From contig CAYWIM010000001.1 of NCBI GenBank assembly GCA_964458325.1, forward strand, positions 80,755-144,754: a stretch of 64,000 bases of DNA, read 5' to 3'. Shown piece by piece: positions 27,466 through 36,759 of this stretch. The notes under the pieces were generated by a model that saw only the letters and a program-made list of their open reading frames with translations, was not told the DNA's origin and did no database searches. The position numbers were made by a program, and so were the translations under genes. This DNA comes from JAGMXM01 sp964458325. Lineage in GTDB: Bacteria > Verrucomicrobiota > Verrucomicrobiia > Limisphaerales > UBA1319. Each line of letters opens with the position of its first letter. Position 1 is the first letter of the stretch.

Positions 27466-28841
27466 ACGAACTTGCCCGGGTTGAGGATGCCGCGGGGATC
27501 GAGCGCGCGTTTGATGGTTCGGTGGAAGGCGCGGATTTCGGGGGAGGTGGCGAGGGGCCACCATCGTTTGCGGGCGAGGCCCACGCCGTGCTCGCCGGTG
27601 ATGACTCCGCCCCAGGACAGGACGCGCTGGAAGAGCTCGTCGAGGGCGGCATCGCGGCGCGTCTCGAAGCCGGGTTTGAATTCGTCCACCATGACATTGA
27701 CGTGGATATTGCCATCGCCGGCATGGCCGAAGCAGGCGACGGGCAGGCCGTGTCGGGCCTGCAACCGGGCGGTGAACCGGAAGAGATCCTCGAGGCGGCC
27801 GCGGGGCACGGTGATATCCTCGTTCATCTTCTTCAGGCCGGTATCCTTGAGAGCGGCCGAGAACTCGCGCCGGACCTGCCAGATGGCCTCGCAGGCAGGG
27901 CCGCCAAATGCGCGGTGGACAAAGCGCGGCTGGCAGGCGCGGATGATGCGCTCGGTGTGGCGCAGCTCCGAGCGGACGGACCGTTCCTGGCCGTCGATCT
28001 CGACGATCAGGTGTGCGCGCGATCCGGCGAAGAGCCGGCTGCCGGTCCGTTTCTGGGCGGCGGCGAGCGTGAACTCATCGGCGACCTCGACGGCCGAGGG
28101 GAGGATGCCGGAGGCGAAGATGGCACGGATGGCGCGGGCGGTGTCGGCCATGGTCGGGAAGCCGACCGACAGGCAGGCGCGGCAGGGGGGCAAAGGGATC
28201 AATTTCAGCGTCGCCTCGGTGATGACACCCAGGAGGCCTTCGGAGCCGACAAAGAAGCGGGCCAGGTCGAAACCGGTTTTGTTTTTATGGGTGCGGCTGC
28301 CCAGGCGGAGAATCGTGCCGTTGGCCAGGACCACCTCGAGGCCGAGGAGATAGTCGCGGGTGACGCCGTATTTGAGGCAGCGGGGGCCGCCGGCGTTGGT
28401 GGCGATATTGCCGCCGATGAAGGATTCGGCGCGGCTGGCGGGATCGGGAGGGTAGAACAGCCCTTTTCTTTCGACGGCGGCCTGGAGGTTGGCGGTGACG
28501 ACGCCGGCCTGGACCACAGCGACGAAGTCGCCCGTGTGGATTTGCCGGATGCGGTTGAGGCGATCCAAGGAAAGGACGATGCCCCGGTGAACCGGGACGC
28601 AGCCGCCGGCATAGCCGTGGCCGGCGCCACGGGGGGTGACGGGGATTCGATGTTCGTGGGCAAAGCGGAGGATGGCAGATACGGAGGCGGTGGTCCGGGG
28701 GCGGGCCACGGCGTCGGGCACGACGGACATCAGCCATTTATCCGAAGCATGGTCGTTTCGGACGGCGGGGTCCAGGGAGAGCTCGCCGGCTTCCAGGCGG
28801 CCCTGCAATTGACGGAGATGGTCGGTCTGGCGCGGCTTCAT
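27462..28841 (-). CDS. FAD-linked oxidase, GlcD-type
   Basis: 459 aa. The PCMH-type FAD domain has VTPRGAGHGYAGGCVPVHRGIV and GGNIATNAGGPRCLKYGVT, followed by the C-terminal FAD-linked domain with CFGHAGDGNIHVN and GVGLARKRW. The family includes glycolate oxidase GlcD and D-lactate dehydrogenase, oxidising alpha-hydroxy acids. Substrate is not decidable. It overlaps its downstream neighbour convergently and its upstream DUF2007 gene by 4 nt (28838-28841). Confidence 0.9.
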   Translation of the reverse strand: MKPRQTDHLRQLQGRLEAGELSLDPAVRNDHASDKWLMSVVPDAVARPRTTASVSAILRFAHEHRIPVTPRGAGHGYAGGCVPVHRGIVLSLDRLNRIRQIHTGDFVAVVQAGVVTANLQAAVERKGLFYPPDPASRAESFIGGNIATNAGGPRCLKYGVTRDYLLGLEVVLANGTILRLGSRTHKNKTGFDLARFFVGSEGLLGVITEATLKLIPLPPCRACLSVGFPTMADTARAIRAIFASGILPSAVEVADEFTLAAAQKRTGSRLFAGSRAHLIVEIDGQERSVRSELRHTERIIRACQPRFVHRAFGGPACEAIWQVRREFSAALKDTGLKKMNEDITVPRGRLEDLFRFTARLQARHGLPVACFGHAGDGNIHVNVMVDEFKPGFETRRDAALDELFQRVLSWGGVITGEHGVGLARKRWWPLATSPEIRAFHRTIKRALDPRGILNPGKFV

Positions 28842-29068
28842 GAGGGGGACTGGGTGTCGGAACCCGACTGGATGAGGCGGCGGGCATCCTCGGCCGCCGC
28901 GGGGTGGACCTGGACGCGAATGCCGCCGGCGGCCAGCGAATAGCCTTCGATGCTCATGGCGGCGATCTCATCGGCCATGTTGACCTCGAAACCGGCAGCG
29001 TCGAGGCGCGACCGGATTACCTGGGCTTCGGCGGGGTTGAACGCGCGATAGATGGTGACCCATTCCAT
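28838..29068 (-). CDS. DUF2007 small signal-transducing-like protein
   Basis: 76 aa. WVTIYRAFNPAEAQVIRSRLDAAGF and GGIRVQVHPAAAEDARRLI follow the DUF2007 pattern (a ferredoxin-like small domain, proposed to sense ligands). Its stop overlaps the GlcD-type start (ATGA), so both are likely co-expressed. Confidence 0.8.
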   Translation of the reverse strand: MEWVTIYRAFNPAEAQVIRSRLDAAGFEVNMADEIAAMSIEGYSLAAGGIRVQVHPAAAEDARRLIQSGSDTQSPS

Positions 29069-29199
29069 GAAATCAGACTACCGCAAACGAGGAATGGTTC
29101 AAGGAGCAACTCCTGTCGCCATGTGTCCGCTTTGGGTGAATTGGCGTCCGTGGCGTAGAGCGAGAAAAAGAAACTGGTGTCTGCGTAGGTGTTCACCAC
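29017..29199 (-). pseudogene. Truncated VapC-like PIN toxin
   Basis: Starts MVNTYADTSFFFSLYATDANSPK with the PIN Asp in YADTSFF, then leaves the family pattern after TWRQ and stops at 60 aa, against about 130-140 for intact VapC. The start overlaps the antitoxin stop by 7 nt, the normal TA arrangement. The 3' part runs into DNA of the DUF2007 gene, so most of the toxin is missing. It should be inactive. Confidence 0.65.
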
Positions 29200-29429
29200 C
29201 GCTCCTCATCCCGTGCGGCCAGAACCATGTTGGGCAGGACTTTGTCGCCAAAGATGCGACGCCGGTGCGCCGCGTAATCCGGCAGCCGCAGAGGCGCGGG
29301 GGCAGTCCGCTTATCGCTCGCAGTCTGACCGTTCTCCTCCAAGTCCTCGAGCAGCCAGCGAGCGATCTGCCACTTGTCCTGCCGGGCCAACTGACGTAGC
29401 GCCGACTCGATTTCCAAGACACCGCTCAT
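29193..29429 (-). CDS. VapB-like antitoxin
   Basis: 78 aa from the ATG at 29429 (MSGVLEIESALRQLARQDKWQIARWLLEDLEE); the frame continues upstream to a TTG. The pattern of a short helical antitoxin followed by an overlapping PIN gene is standard. The C-terminal part (RLPDYAAHRRRIFGDKVLPNMVLAARDEERW) probably wraps the toxin. With the toxin truncated, it is orphaned. Confidence 0.65.
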   Translation of the reverse strand: MSGVLEIESALRQLARQDKWQIARWLLEDLEENGQTASDKRTAPAPLRLPDYAAHRRRIFGDKVLPNMVLAARDEERW

Positions 29430-29541
29430 GCGTTGAATCTGCACGCTCTGTTTTTGGACCGCCAACAGCTTTTTCAGAATAGGGGTCGACCCATTTTATC
29501 CAGATGGATTAGTCCTGATGAGTCCTGATGTATGCGGGGGG

Positions 29542-30513
29542 TTACGGTTTGCGGCCGGAGTAGATTGGGGTGCTGGGCCGGGCGGCGCGGGGCGCGCGGG
29601 GCTTGTAGAGAAGGCCATGGTTTTTGAGGTTGGCGCTGACCTCGGTGAGGTTGCTGAGAAGCAGGCTGAACTGGGACTGGATCGACGGGTCCTGGAGGAG
29701 GCTGCCGGCGAGGCCGCGTCCCTCCTGGAGCTGGGCGAGGAGGGCATCGATGCGGTTCCCCGCCGATGCGAAATGCTCGAGGGTGTGTTCGATGTCGCCT
29801 CGGTTGGTCTCGAGCATTTCCTGGAACTCGAGCCCCAGCAGGCTGAGGCGCTGGGAGAAGAGGGCGAGATTGCTCAGGGTGGAGCTGACGTGGACCTGGT
29901 TGGACGCGACCAGATGGTCGAGGGTGACGGCGACCGACGCGGCGCGATCGATGAGGATCGGGAAGTTGGTGAGGCTGGCGGCGACGTTGGTGAGAGTTGA
30001 CTCGGAGAGCAGGGCGCGGTCGATGCGCCGCACGGCGGTGTCGAGCGTGTTGACGGCGCGGTCGGCGCCCTGGATCAAGTCGACGGCCGATCGGGCGGCC
30101 TCCTGGAGGTTGAACGGTTCCTGGCAGATGACCACGGCCCCTTCCTGGAGCGGGGGCGCCTCGTGGCTTTGGGGGGTGACAGCGATGTATTGGTCGCCGA
30201 GGAAGCCCGCCTGCTCGATGGTGAACACGGCGTCCTTGCGGATGATATAGCGGCGGTGAATGCGGACGTTGACGTAGACGGATTTGCCGTCGGGAGCGAG
30301 GTCGGCGCTGACGACCATGCCGACGGGGATGCCGGCCAGGAGGACGCTGGCGCGGGATTTGATGCCGCTGACGTTGGCGGTTTTGAGGATCAGGCCATAG
30401 GTGGGCTGCCAGAAAGAGATGCCTTTCGAGAAGAGCAAGGCCATCCCGGCGAGCAGGATCAGGCCGATCGAGACGAACAGGCCGACGCGCCAGGTCATGG
30501 ATGCGGGTTTCAT
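29542..30513 (-). CDS. mlaD: MlaD-like MCE domain protein
   Basis: 323 aa. One N-terminal helix (LFVSIGLILLAGMALLFSKG) then an MCE domain (GLILKTANVSGIKSRASVLLAGIPVGMV and FLGDQYIAVTP) and a long helical coiled-coil C-terminus. It forms a hexameric lipid-binding ring anchored to the inner membrane next to MlaFE. It overlaps the ATPase gene (ATGA). The tail is longer than that of E. coli MlaD and closer to other MCE proteins. Confidence 0.9.
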   Translation of the reverse strand: MKPASMTWRVGLFVSIGLILLAGMALLFSKGISFWQPTYGLILKTANVSGIKSRASVLLAGIPVGMVVSADLAPDGKSVYVNVRIHRRYIIRKDAVFTIEQAGFLGDQYIAVTPQSHEAPPLQEGAVVICQEPFNLQEAARSAVDLIQGADRAVNTLDTAVRRIDRALLSESTLTNVAASLTNFPILIDRAASVAVTLDHLVASNQVHVSSTLSNLALFSQRLSLLGLEFQEMLETNRGDIEHTLEHFASAGNRIDALLAQLQEGRGLAGSLLQDPSIQSQFSLLLSNLTEVSANLKNHGLLYKPRAPRAARPSTPIYSGRKP

Positions 30514-31256
30514 AGTGTGACTTCGCGAGGGTCGGAGACGCCGTCCACGAATCGCCGGACGACGGGGTCGGCAGACCCGAAGATCTCCGGGGGGGTGCCG
30601 GAGGCGTAGACGCGCCCCTCGTGGAGCATCAGGACGCGCTGAGCGATGCGCCGGACGGTCCGCATGTCATGGGTGACGACGACTGTGGTGATGTGGAACT
30701 TGGCGCAAACCTGCTCGATGAGGCGGTCGATGCTGTCGGCCGAGACCGGGTCCAGGCCGGTGGTTGGCTCATCGTAGAAGACAATCCGAGGGCGGTGGAC
30801 GATGGCGCGGGCCAGGCCGACTCTCTTGCGCATGCCGCCGGACAGCTCGGCGGGTTTTTGGGCCTGGATGCCGGGGAGGCCGACGAGGTCGAGCGCCTCG
30901 GCGACGCGGCGGGCGAGCTCGGCTGTCGAGCATTGGCCCTGGCGGCGGAGGAGGAAGCCGATATTTTCCTCGACGGTCATCGAATCGAACAGGGCGGCGG
31001 CCTGGAAGAGCATGCCGCACTGCTGGCGGATCTCGAGCAGGCCGCGCTCATCGAGGGCGCCGAGGTCGTGCCCAAGAACGACGACGCGTCCGGAATCGGC
31101 GGGCAGCAGACCGATGAGGATGCGGAGGAGGACGCTTTTGCCGCAGCCGCTGCGGCCGATGATGGCAGCGGCTTCGCCTTCGGCGATCCGGAAATCGACG
31201 CCATTGAGGACCACGCGGCCATCGAACCGGCGGACGATTCCCTGGGCCTGAATCAT
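30510..31256 (-). CDS. mlaF: MlaF-like ABC transporter ATPase
   Basis: 248 aa. Walker A GRSGCGKS, ABC signature ELSGGMRKRVGLARA, and Walker B IVFYDEPTTGLDP are all intact, with the FQAAALFDSMTV Q-loop region typical of MlaF/Ttg2A. It powers intermembrane phospholipid transport with MlaE and MlaD. The start at 31256 overlaps the MlaE stop; the upstream extension is another frame of mlaE. Confidence 0.92.
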   Translation of the reverse strand: MIQAQGIVRRFDGRVVLNGVDFRIAEGEAAAIIGRSGCGKSVLLRILIGLLPADSGRVVVLGHDLGALDERGLLEIRQQCGMLFQAAALFDSMTVEENIGFLLRRQGQCSTAELARRVAEALDLVGLPGIQAQKPAELSGGMRKRVGLARAIVHRPRIVFYDEPTTGLDPVSADSIDRLIEQVCAKFHITTVVVTHDMRTVRRIAQRVLMLHEGRVYASGTPPEIFGSADPVVRRFVDGVSDPREVTL

Positions 31257-32029
31257 GAGAGGCCCTCCAGCAAGCGGGTCAGGAGCAACGTCAGAAAGAA
31301 GTTGCCGATCAGGACGGCGATGGATGACCAGACCACGGCCTCGGTCGTGGCGCGGCCGACGCCTTCGGCGCCCAGTGGGCAATGGAGGCCTTTGTAGCAG
31401 CTGATGAGGGCGATGAGCAGTCCGAAGACGACTCCCTTGATTTGCCCCATGATGAGCTCGTTGAGCCCGGTGTATCGGACCATGTTCGCCCAGGCGTAGG
31501 CGCCATCGATGCCCAGGAGGCCGACGCCGAGGGCGTAGGCCGCGCCGACGCCGATGCCGACGGACTCGGCGGTGAGCAGGGGCATGGCCAGCACGGTGGC
31601 GGCCAATCGAGGAAGCAACAGATAATCCACCGGGTGCGCCCCGAGGGTGCGGAGAGCGTCGATCTGCTCGGTGACGCGCATGGTGCCGAGCTCGGCGGCC
31701 ATGGCGGCGCCCACGCGGCCGGCGACCATCAGAGCGGTGAGCACGGGGCCCAGCTCGCTGCTCATGGACACGCTGACGACGGCGAGGGTGGCGGTGTCCA
31801 TTTTGACCTTGTGGAACTGGAAAAAGGTCTGGGCGCAAAGGACCAAGCCGGTGAAGGCGCCGGTGATGAGGACAACGGTTTGGGATCGGGCGCCGAGGAA
31901 ATAGAACTGGTAGGTCAGGTCCTGGACGTCCAGGCGGCCCCGGGCCAACGCGCGGACCGCCTCGGCCAGGAGCATGCTCAGCTCGCCCACGGCTTGGAGG
32001 GCATCATGGATCCTTTGGCGCATCCGCAT
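31253..32029 (-). CDS. mlaE: MlaE-like permease
   Basis: 258 aa from MRMRQRIHDALQAVGEL. The MlaE/YrbE pattern is present (LITGAFTGLVLCAQTFFQFHK, ELGPVLTALMVAGRVGAAMAAELGTM, VTEQIDALRTLGAHPVDYLLLPRLAA), with five to six membrane segments. It is first in the three-gene unit mlaE-mlaF-mlaD. No MlaB or MlaC is present in the window, so other MCE accessory genes must be elsewhere or absent. Confidence 0.92.
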   Translation of the reverse strand: MRMRQRIHDALQAVGELSMLLAEAVRALARGRLDVQDLTYQFYFLGARSQTVVLITGAFTGLVLCAQTFFQFHKVKMDTATLAVVSVSMSSELGPVLTALMVAGRVGAAMAAELGTMRVTEQIDALRTLGAHPVDYLLLPRLAATVLAMPLLTAESVGIGVGAAYALGVGLLGIDGAYAWANMVRYTGLNELIMGQIKGVVFGLLIALISCYKGLHCPLGAEGVGRATTEAVVWSSIAVLIGNFFLTLLLTRLLEGLS

Positions 32030-32201
32030 AGGTGCATGATCGGCGCCGGCGCCGCCTTTGGAGCCGGGCGCCGAGCCGCATTGGAAGCAGCGGGTCTTCG
32101 TCCAGAGGCGGCCTCCGACGGCAACAGGGAATAGATAGCCTGAGCATCGCCCATGGGCCAAGCGCAAAAAGAGCCGAAAAAGCTCGCGAGCAGGGGCGGC
32201 A

Positions 32202-34376
32202 ATGCGTATGAATCCCGGCGGTCAAGATTGTATGCATGACTGGTGCGTGAAGCGATTGTGCCGGCGGGGCATGGCCGGCAGCCGATGGATGCCGATCGGA
32301 TTGGCGTGGATGGTGGCGTGGGCGGCAGGGGCGGCAGATCTGGCGTGGAACTGGGCGAATCCGCGGCCCATGGGCAGCCATGTCTTCGACCTCTTCTCGA
32401 CCAACGGCTGGTATTTCGTGGTGTCGGAGCGCGGCCGGCTCTATGCCAGCATGGACCTGGACTTATGGGCAGTGCGGGAGACGGGCACCTCGAAGGCGCT
32501 GCGGGCCATGGGCCAGCTCGGGAGCCGGCTGATCGTCACGGGGGAGGGGGGGACGGTGTTGTATGCGGAGGGTCCGACCAACCGTTTTCATGCGATCGAT
32601 CTGGGGACCGAGGACTGGCTGGAAGCGGTCGCGATCTCCGCGGAGCTGGGATTGGCGGTGGCGGTGGGGGACCGGGGGGCCATTTATGCCAGCGGCGACG
32701 GGATCCATTGGGAGCGGCAGGCTGCACCGTTCAACGATTGGCTGCGGGGGGTGGCGTTTGGGAACCACCTGTTCGTTGCGGTCGGAGAGGACGGCAGCAT
32801 GGCCAGCAGCACCGATGGCCGGTATTGGCGGGCGCTGACGCGCCGGGTGGCCACGCATCTGAACCGCGTGTCGTGGCTGGGCGACCGGTTTTGGGCGGTG
32901 GGCGATGTGGGGGTGGTGCTCACGAGCGCCACGGGATCGAGCTGGGCGGCGCTTGGGGGGGGGGGGATCACGAACCATCTCCATGCGGTCGCTGGCGACA
33001 GCACGGTGCGATGGCTGATCGGGGATGGCGGGCTGTGGCGGGGCGAGCGATCGGGGACCCAATACGTTTGGTCCAGCGAGACGAGCGCCAGCAAGAGCCT
33101 GCCGGCGCCCGCCTGGACCTATTATTCGGCGATCTGGGATGGAGCGAACATCCTGGCGGGAGGCCGGACGGGAATGCTCGTGGCCGGGGGGCGGGCGAGC
33201 GCGTGGGCGGATTTCGATTGGCTGACGCTGAGCGACTCGGTTTACGCATGGCTGTGGGACGTGATCCGGCGCGATGGACGCTATGTGGCCGTGGGAGACA
33301 AGGCGGTCGTGCAGACCAGCGAGGACGGCGCGGAGTGGGACCTGGAGTGGGTGCCATCGGGAGCGACGAACTCGGTTTTTCTCGGGATTGGCCAGGGGCC
33401 GGCAGGTTTGCTGGCGGCGGGCACGCATGGCACGATGATCCATAGCCCCGACCAGTGGACCAACGTCGTGACGGAGACTGTCCTCATCGACGGCGGATCG
33501 ACCGTCACCAACCGAGTGACCAATGCGGTGAACCTGGCGGGATGGATCTGGGACGTCGTCGAGCCGCGTCCCACGACCAACGACCTGCAGGGCGTGATGG
33601 CATGGAATGGGCAGTGGTTCGTGTGTGGAGGGCAGGGCACATTATTGCGGAGCCCAGACCTGGCAAGCTGGACGCCGCTGAGCACGGGAACCGGCGCGTT
33701 TCTATCGAGCATGGCTGCATTTCCGGGAGGTGTGGTGGCGGTGGGAGATGGAGGCGCCATCCTGCATAGCGCGGATGGGGAGACCTGGGCGCCGCGGGAA
33801 TCGGGGACGACGAACTGGCTTTACCGAGTGCGATGGATTCGAGACCGGCTGGTGGCGGTGGGCGAAAGCGGGACGATCCTGACCAGCGGCGATGGCCTCG
33901 CGTGGGTGGCGCAAGCCAGCGGGGTTTCGCAGTGGCTCAACGATGTCCTGCGGCTCGAGGACCGGCTGGTGGCGGTGGGCAGCCAGGGGATTGTGCTGCA
34001 AAGCCCCGACGCGGTTCAGTGGACGCGTGCGGGGAACATCACTTTGAAATCGCTGTTTGCCTTGGCGGGCGAGCCCCACCAGCTGGTGGCGGTGGGGGTG
34101 GAAGGCGCCATCCTCCGATGCCAGACGGCCCCGGCGCAGATCCTCGATTATCAATTTGAAAATGGATCGGGCGATGGGGGATCGGCAACCAACCGGTTCC
34201 TGGTGTCGGGATCTCCGGGCGGAGCATTCACCGTCGAAAAAGGTGGCGATCTCGGCACGTGGCAGCCGGGTTTGACGAATGTGTTCCTGGATAACACGGG
34301 CCTGATGCGAATCCAGGAGACGGAGGATCGGTTGCCGGCCCGGTTTCGTCGGGCCCGGGCGTTGCCGGAGGGGTAG
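32202..34376 (+). CDS. Secreted multi-repeat beta-propeller (YCF48/BNR-like) protein
   Basis: 724 aa. A signal segment (WMPIGLAWMVAWAAGAADL) precedes at least ten repeats of about 45-60 aa with motifs such as LYASMDLDLW, VAVGDRGAIYASGDGIHWE, FVAVGEDGSMASSTDGRYW, VAVGDGGAILHSADGETW, VAVGESGTILTSGDGLAW and VAVGSQGIVLQSPDAVQW. These resemble YCF48/Asp-box (BNR) blades. An AGGGG ribosome site lies 6 nt before the ATG at 32202; internal ATGs could shorten the leader. A short C-terminal domain ends near EDRLPARFRRARA. Function unknown, presumably extracellular. Confidence 0.8.
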   Translation: MRMNPGGQDCMHDWCVKRLCRRGMAGSRWMPIGLAWMVAWAAGAADLAWNWANPRPMGSHVFDLFSTNGWYFVVSERGRLYASMDLDLWAVRETGTSKALRAMGQLGSRLIVTGEGGTVLYAEGPTNRFHAIDLGTEDWLEAVAISAELGLAVAVGDRGAIYASGDGIHWERQAAPFNDWLRGVAFGNHLFVAVGEDGSMASSTDGRYWRALTRRVATHLNRVSWLGDRFWAVGDVGVVLTSATGSSWAALGGGGITNHLHAVAGDSTVRWLIGDGGLWRGERSGTQYVWSSETSASKSLPAPAWTYYSAIWDGANILAGGRTGMLVAGGRASAWADFDWLTLSDSVYAWLWDVIRRDGRYVAVGDKAVVQTSEDGAEWDLEWVPSGATNSVFLGIGQGPAGLLAAGTHGTMIHSPDQWTNVVTETVLIDGGSTVTNRVTNAVNLAGWIWDVVEPRPTTNDLQGVMAWNGQWFVCGGQGTLLRSPDLASWTPLSTGTGAFLSSMAAFPGGVVAVGDGGAILHSADGETWAPRESGTTNWLYRVRWIRDRLVAVGESGTILTSGDGLAWVAQASGVSQWLNDVLRLEDRLVAVGSQGIVLQSPDAVQWTRAGNITLKSLFALAGEPHQLVAVGVEGAILRCQTAPAQILDYQFENGSGDGGSATNRFLVSGSPGGAFTVEKGGDLGTWQPGLTNVFLDNTGLMRIQETEDRLPARFRRARALPEG

Positions 34377-34396
34377 GCGGGCTGCGGCGGATCGAT

Positions 34397-35182
34397 CTAC
34401 TGGGCGCACCAACCGCCGTCGATCACGATATCGGTGCCGGTGATGAATCCGGCCTTCTCGGAACAGAGGAACAGGGCCAGGGCGGCGACTTCGTCGGGAT
34501 CTCCCCAGCGTGCCAGTGGGATGCGAGACAGGAACGACCGGGTCAGCTCCGGATTCTCGAGTATGGGCCGGTTGATCTCGGTGGCGCAGGGGCCTGGGCT
34601 GATTCCGTTGACGGTGATCCGGTCCGGGGCGAGCTCGAGGGCGAGCGCGCGGGTGAAGCCGAGCAGGCCGGCTTTGGTGGTGGCGTAGAGGGTGCGCTCG
34701 GGCAGCGCGACATGGCTCATCATCGAGGTCAGGTTCAGAATGCGGCCAAAGCCGCCTCCTTTCATCAGCGGGACGAACGACCGGCACATGAGGAAGGGCC
34801 CGGTCAGGTTGGTGGCGAGCACGCGGTTCCACTCGTCGAGGGTGAAATCGGCGATCGATTTTCGGATGTTGATGCCGGCGTTATTGACGAGGATATCCAG
34901 ACGCGGGGAGTGCAGGCGGAACGACCGGGCCAGATCGAGGACTTGGGTTTCATCGGCGACATCGGCGGCTTGGCAGCGGGCGCGGCCGCCCCGGGATTGG
35001 ATTTCGCGAGCGGCGTCCTCGAGGAGGCGGAGGTTGCGAGCGACGAGGACCACCTCGGCGCCGGCGCGGGCGAGGGCGGCGGCGATGGCTTTGCCCAGGC
35101 CTTTGCTGGCGCCGGTGACCAGGGCCACCTTGCCGTGCAGTGCGGTGTCGGGCATATCGGAGGCGATCGAGGGGGCGCTCAT
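34397..35182 (-). CDS. SDR-family oxidoreductase
   Basis: 261 aa. Rossmann motif TGASKGLGKA and NNAG are followed by LTSMMSHVALPERTLYATTKAG with the Ser-Tyr-Lys catalytic set, and the NGISPGPCATEI loop. It is a classical short-chain dehydrogenase. A substrate cannot be read. The ATG at 35182 overlaps the PQQ-like gene stop, suggesting coupling. Confidence 0.92.
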   Translation of the reverse strand: MSAPSIASDMPDTALHGKVALVTGASKGLGKAIAAALARAGAEVVLVARNLRLLEDAAREIQSRGGRARCQAADVADETQVLDLARSFRLHSPRLDILVNNAGINIRKSIADFTLDEWNRVLATNLTGPFLMCRSFVPLMKGGGFGRILNLTSMMSHVALPERTLYATTKAGLLGFTRALALELAPDRITVNGISPGPCATEINRPILENPELTRSFLSRIPLARWGDPDEVAALALFLCSEKAGFITGTDIVIDGGWCAQ

Positions 35183-36759
35183 GGCGCGAGGGGTTTTCCC
35201 TGGGCGCCGTCCTGGAGGGCATAGAGGCGCGTCATGGTGGCCAGATAGAGGACCCCGTTGGCCGCGATGGGCGATGCGTTAATGGGCTCGCCGAGCTTGA
35301 CCTGGCCGAGAATCCGCATCTCCGGTGCGTCCGCAAAACACCAGACCGTGCCTCGCCGGCTGGCGAAGTAGACCTTGCCGTCGGCGACGAGGGGCGAGGC
35401 CCACACTTCGGCATCCAGGTCGTGGGTCCAATGCGCCTGGCCGGTGCGGGCGTTGACGCAATGGGCCCGGCGGCCGGAATCGGCCACATAGACCCGCTCG
35501 TCGTGGACGGCGGGGGTGACCATGCAATGATTCTGGAGAGGATACGACCAGACCTCGCCGGTGCGGGTGATGTCGCCGGAGGCTGTGGCGTCGATGCATT
35601 TGAGCCAGGCCTGGTTTTTGCCCCACCAGACATCGCCGCCGAGAGTGACGTAGACGCGGCCGCGGTGGAACACGGGGATGCTCTTGATGTTGCTCGGGCT
35701 CTCGCGGCGATTGCCGGTGAAGCGGTGCACATCGGATTTGGGGGCGTCCGGATCGCCGTCGAACCACCAAACCTTCTGCAGCGTCTGGACCGGCGGGGCA
35801 GGGGCGGCAGCCGATCCCGGGAGCGCGCGGAAGGCGTAGACGACTCCGTCGCCGCCGCCGAAGATCACGAGCTTGCGGCCGTTGACTTCGCCGAGCGCAG
35901 GCGACGACCATGTGCTGTGGAAAATGACCGGCCCGATCCGCTCATCGTCCCGGGCGAGCCAGCGGCCGGTCAGGGCATCCAGAGCGATCAGGCTGGGCGC
36001 ATCGGGAGCGCGGATCTTCCGGTGGGTATTATCGACGCCATTGCAGGTGTTGAAGTAGAGGGTGGAACCGTCGAGCAGGGGAGCGGTGTGGGCGCTGTCG
36101 TGAGGATAGGACCCGGTTTGCGTCAGCACAGGAAACGTCCAGAGGATGTCGGCGGTGATTTCGTTCACGGGGATGGGCGGGGCGTCGAGGGGCGCCTGGA
36201 AGGAGGCTTCATCGAGGAAGGGGCCATCGTTGCCATTGGACTGGCCATCGAGGTCGAGGCAGAGCATCTCGACGCGATTATCGAGTATGTAGACCCGGCG
36301 GCCGTCGATGACGGGAGAGCCGACAATTCCCGCCCGCGGCCAATCCTGGTAGATGTCCTTGCTGAGCTTGGGGACGACCAACTGCCAGCGGAAACGCCCA
36401 TCCTGCTCGTCGAAGCACATCAGGATGCCGCGGTCGCCGGTGTGCCGGGGATCGCGCGGATTGCCGTTGTTCGTGCCGATCAGGACCCGTCCGCCCGCGA
36501 CGGCCGGTGTGGAATGGGTTTCGGTGCCGAGCTCGACCGACCATTTGACGTTTTGTCCGGTCGAGGGATCGAATGTTGAAGGAAGCCCGCGCTCAGGCGA
36601 GATCATGTTCCGGGTGTGGCGTTCGCCCCATTGCGGCTGGTCAGCGGCGGGAACCGCTGGCGGGATTAGCGTCAACACCGCCAGAAGGACAGCCGCGGGA
36701 TGGCGGCAACAGTGGGCACGCCGACACGCAGCGTCATCAGTCTCGCCGTGTGAAGGCAC
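35179..36759 (-). CDS. Secreted PQQ-like beta-propeller protein
   Basis: About 526 aa if the GTG at 36759 is used. Repeats such as VAGGRVLIGTNNGNPR, DGRRVYILDN, ALTGRWLARDD, ARTGQAHWTHD and VADGKVYFASRRG show PQQ-like blades. An export segment (AAVLLAVLTLIPPAVPAAD) lies near the N-terminus. No ATG sits in frame; an ATG at about 36737 in another frame would encode a different leader, so a frameshift near 36700 is possible. A GTG at 36870 is also available. It is upstream of the SDR gene and overlaps it. No PQQ-binding enzyme residues were checked beyond the blades. Confidence 0.7.
   Translation of the reverse strand: MPSHGETDDAACRRAHCCRHPAAVLLAVLTLIPPAVPAADQPQWGERHTRNMISPERGLPSTFDPSTGQNVKWSVELGTETHSTPAVAGGRVLIGTNNGNPRDPRHTGDRGILMCFDEQDGRFRWQLVVPKLSKDIYQDWPRAGIVGSPVIDGRRVYILDNRVEMLCLDLDGQSNGNDGPFLDEASFQAPLDAPPIPVNEITADILWTFPVLTQTGSYPHDSAHTAPLLDGSTLYFNTCNGVDNTHRKIRAPDAPSLIALDALTGRWLARDDERIGPVIFHSTWSSPALGEVNGRKLVIFGGGDGVVYAFRALPGSAAAPAPPVQTLQKVWWFDGDPDAPKSDVHRFTGNRRESPSNIKSIPVFHRGRVYVTLGGDVWWGKNQAWLKCIDATASGDITRTGEVWSYPLQNHCMVTPAVHDERVYVADSGRRAHCVNARTGQAHWTHDLDAEVWASPLVADGKVYFASRRGTVWCFADAPEMRILGQVKLGEPINASPIAANGVLYLATMTRLYALQDGAQGKPLAP

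Noticed and set aside
26262..28943. Plus-strand open frame of nearly 900 codons
   Set aside because: Overlaps GH5 in another frame and GlcD on the other strand. No motif supports it.
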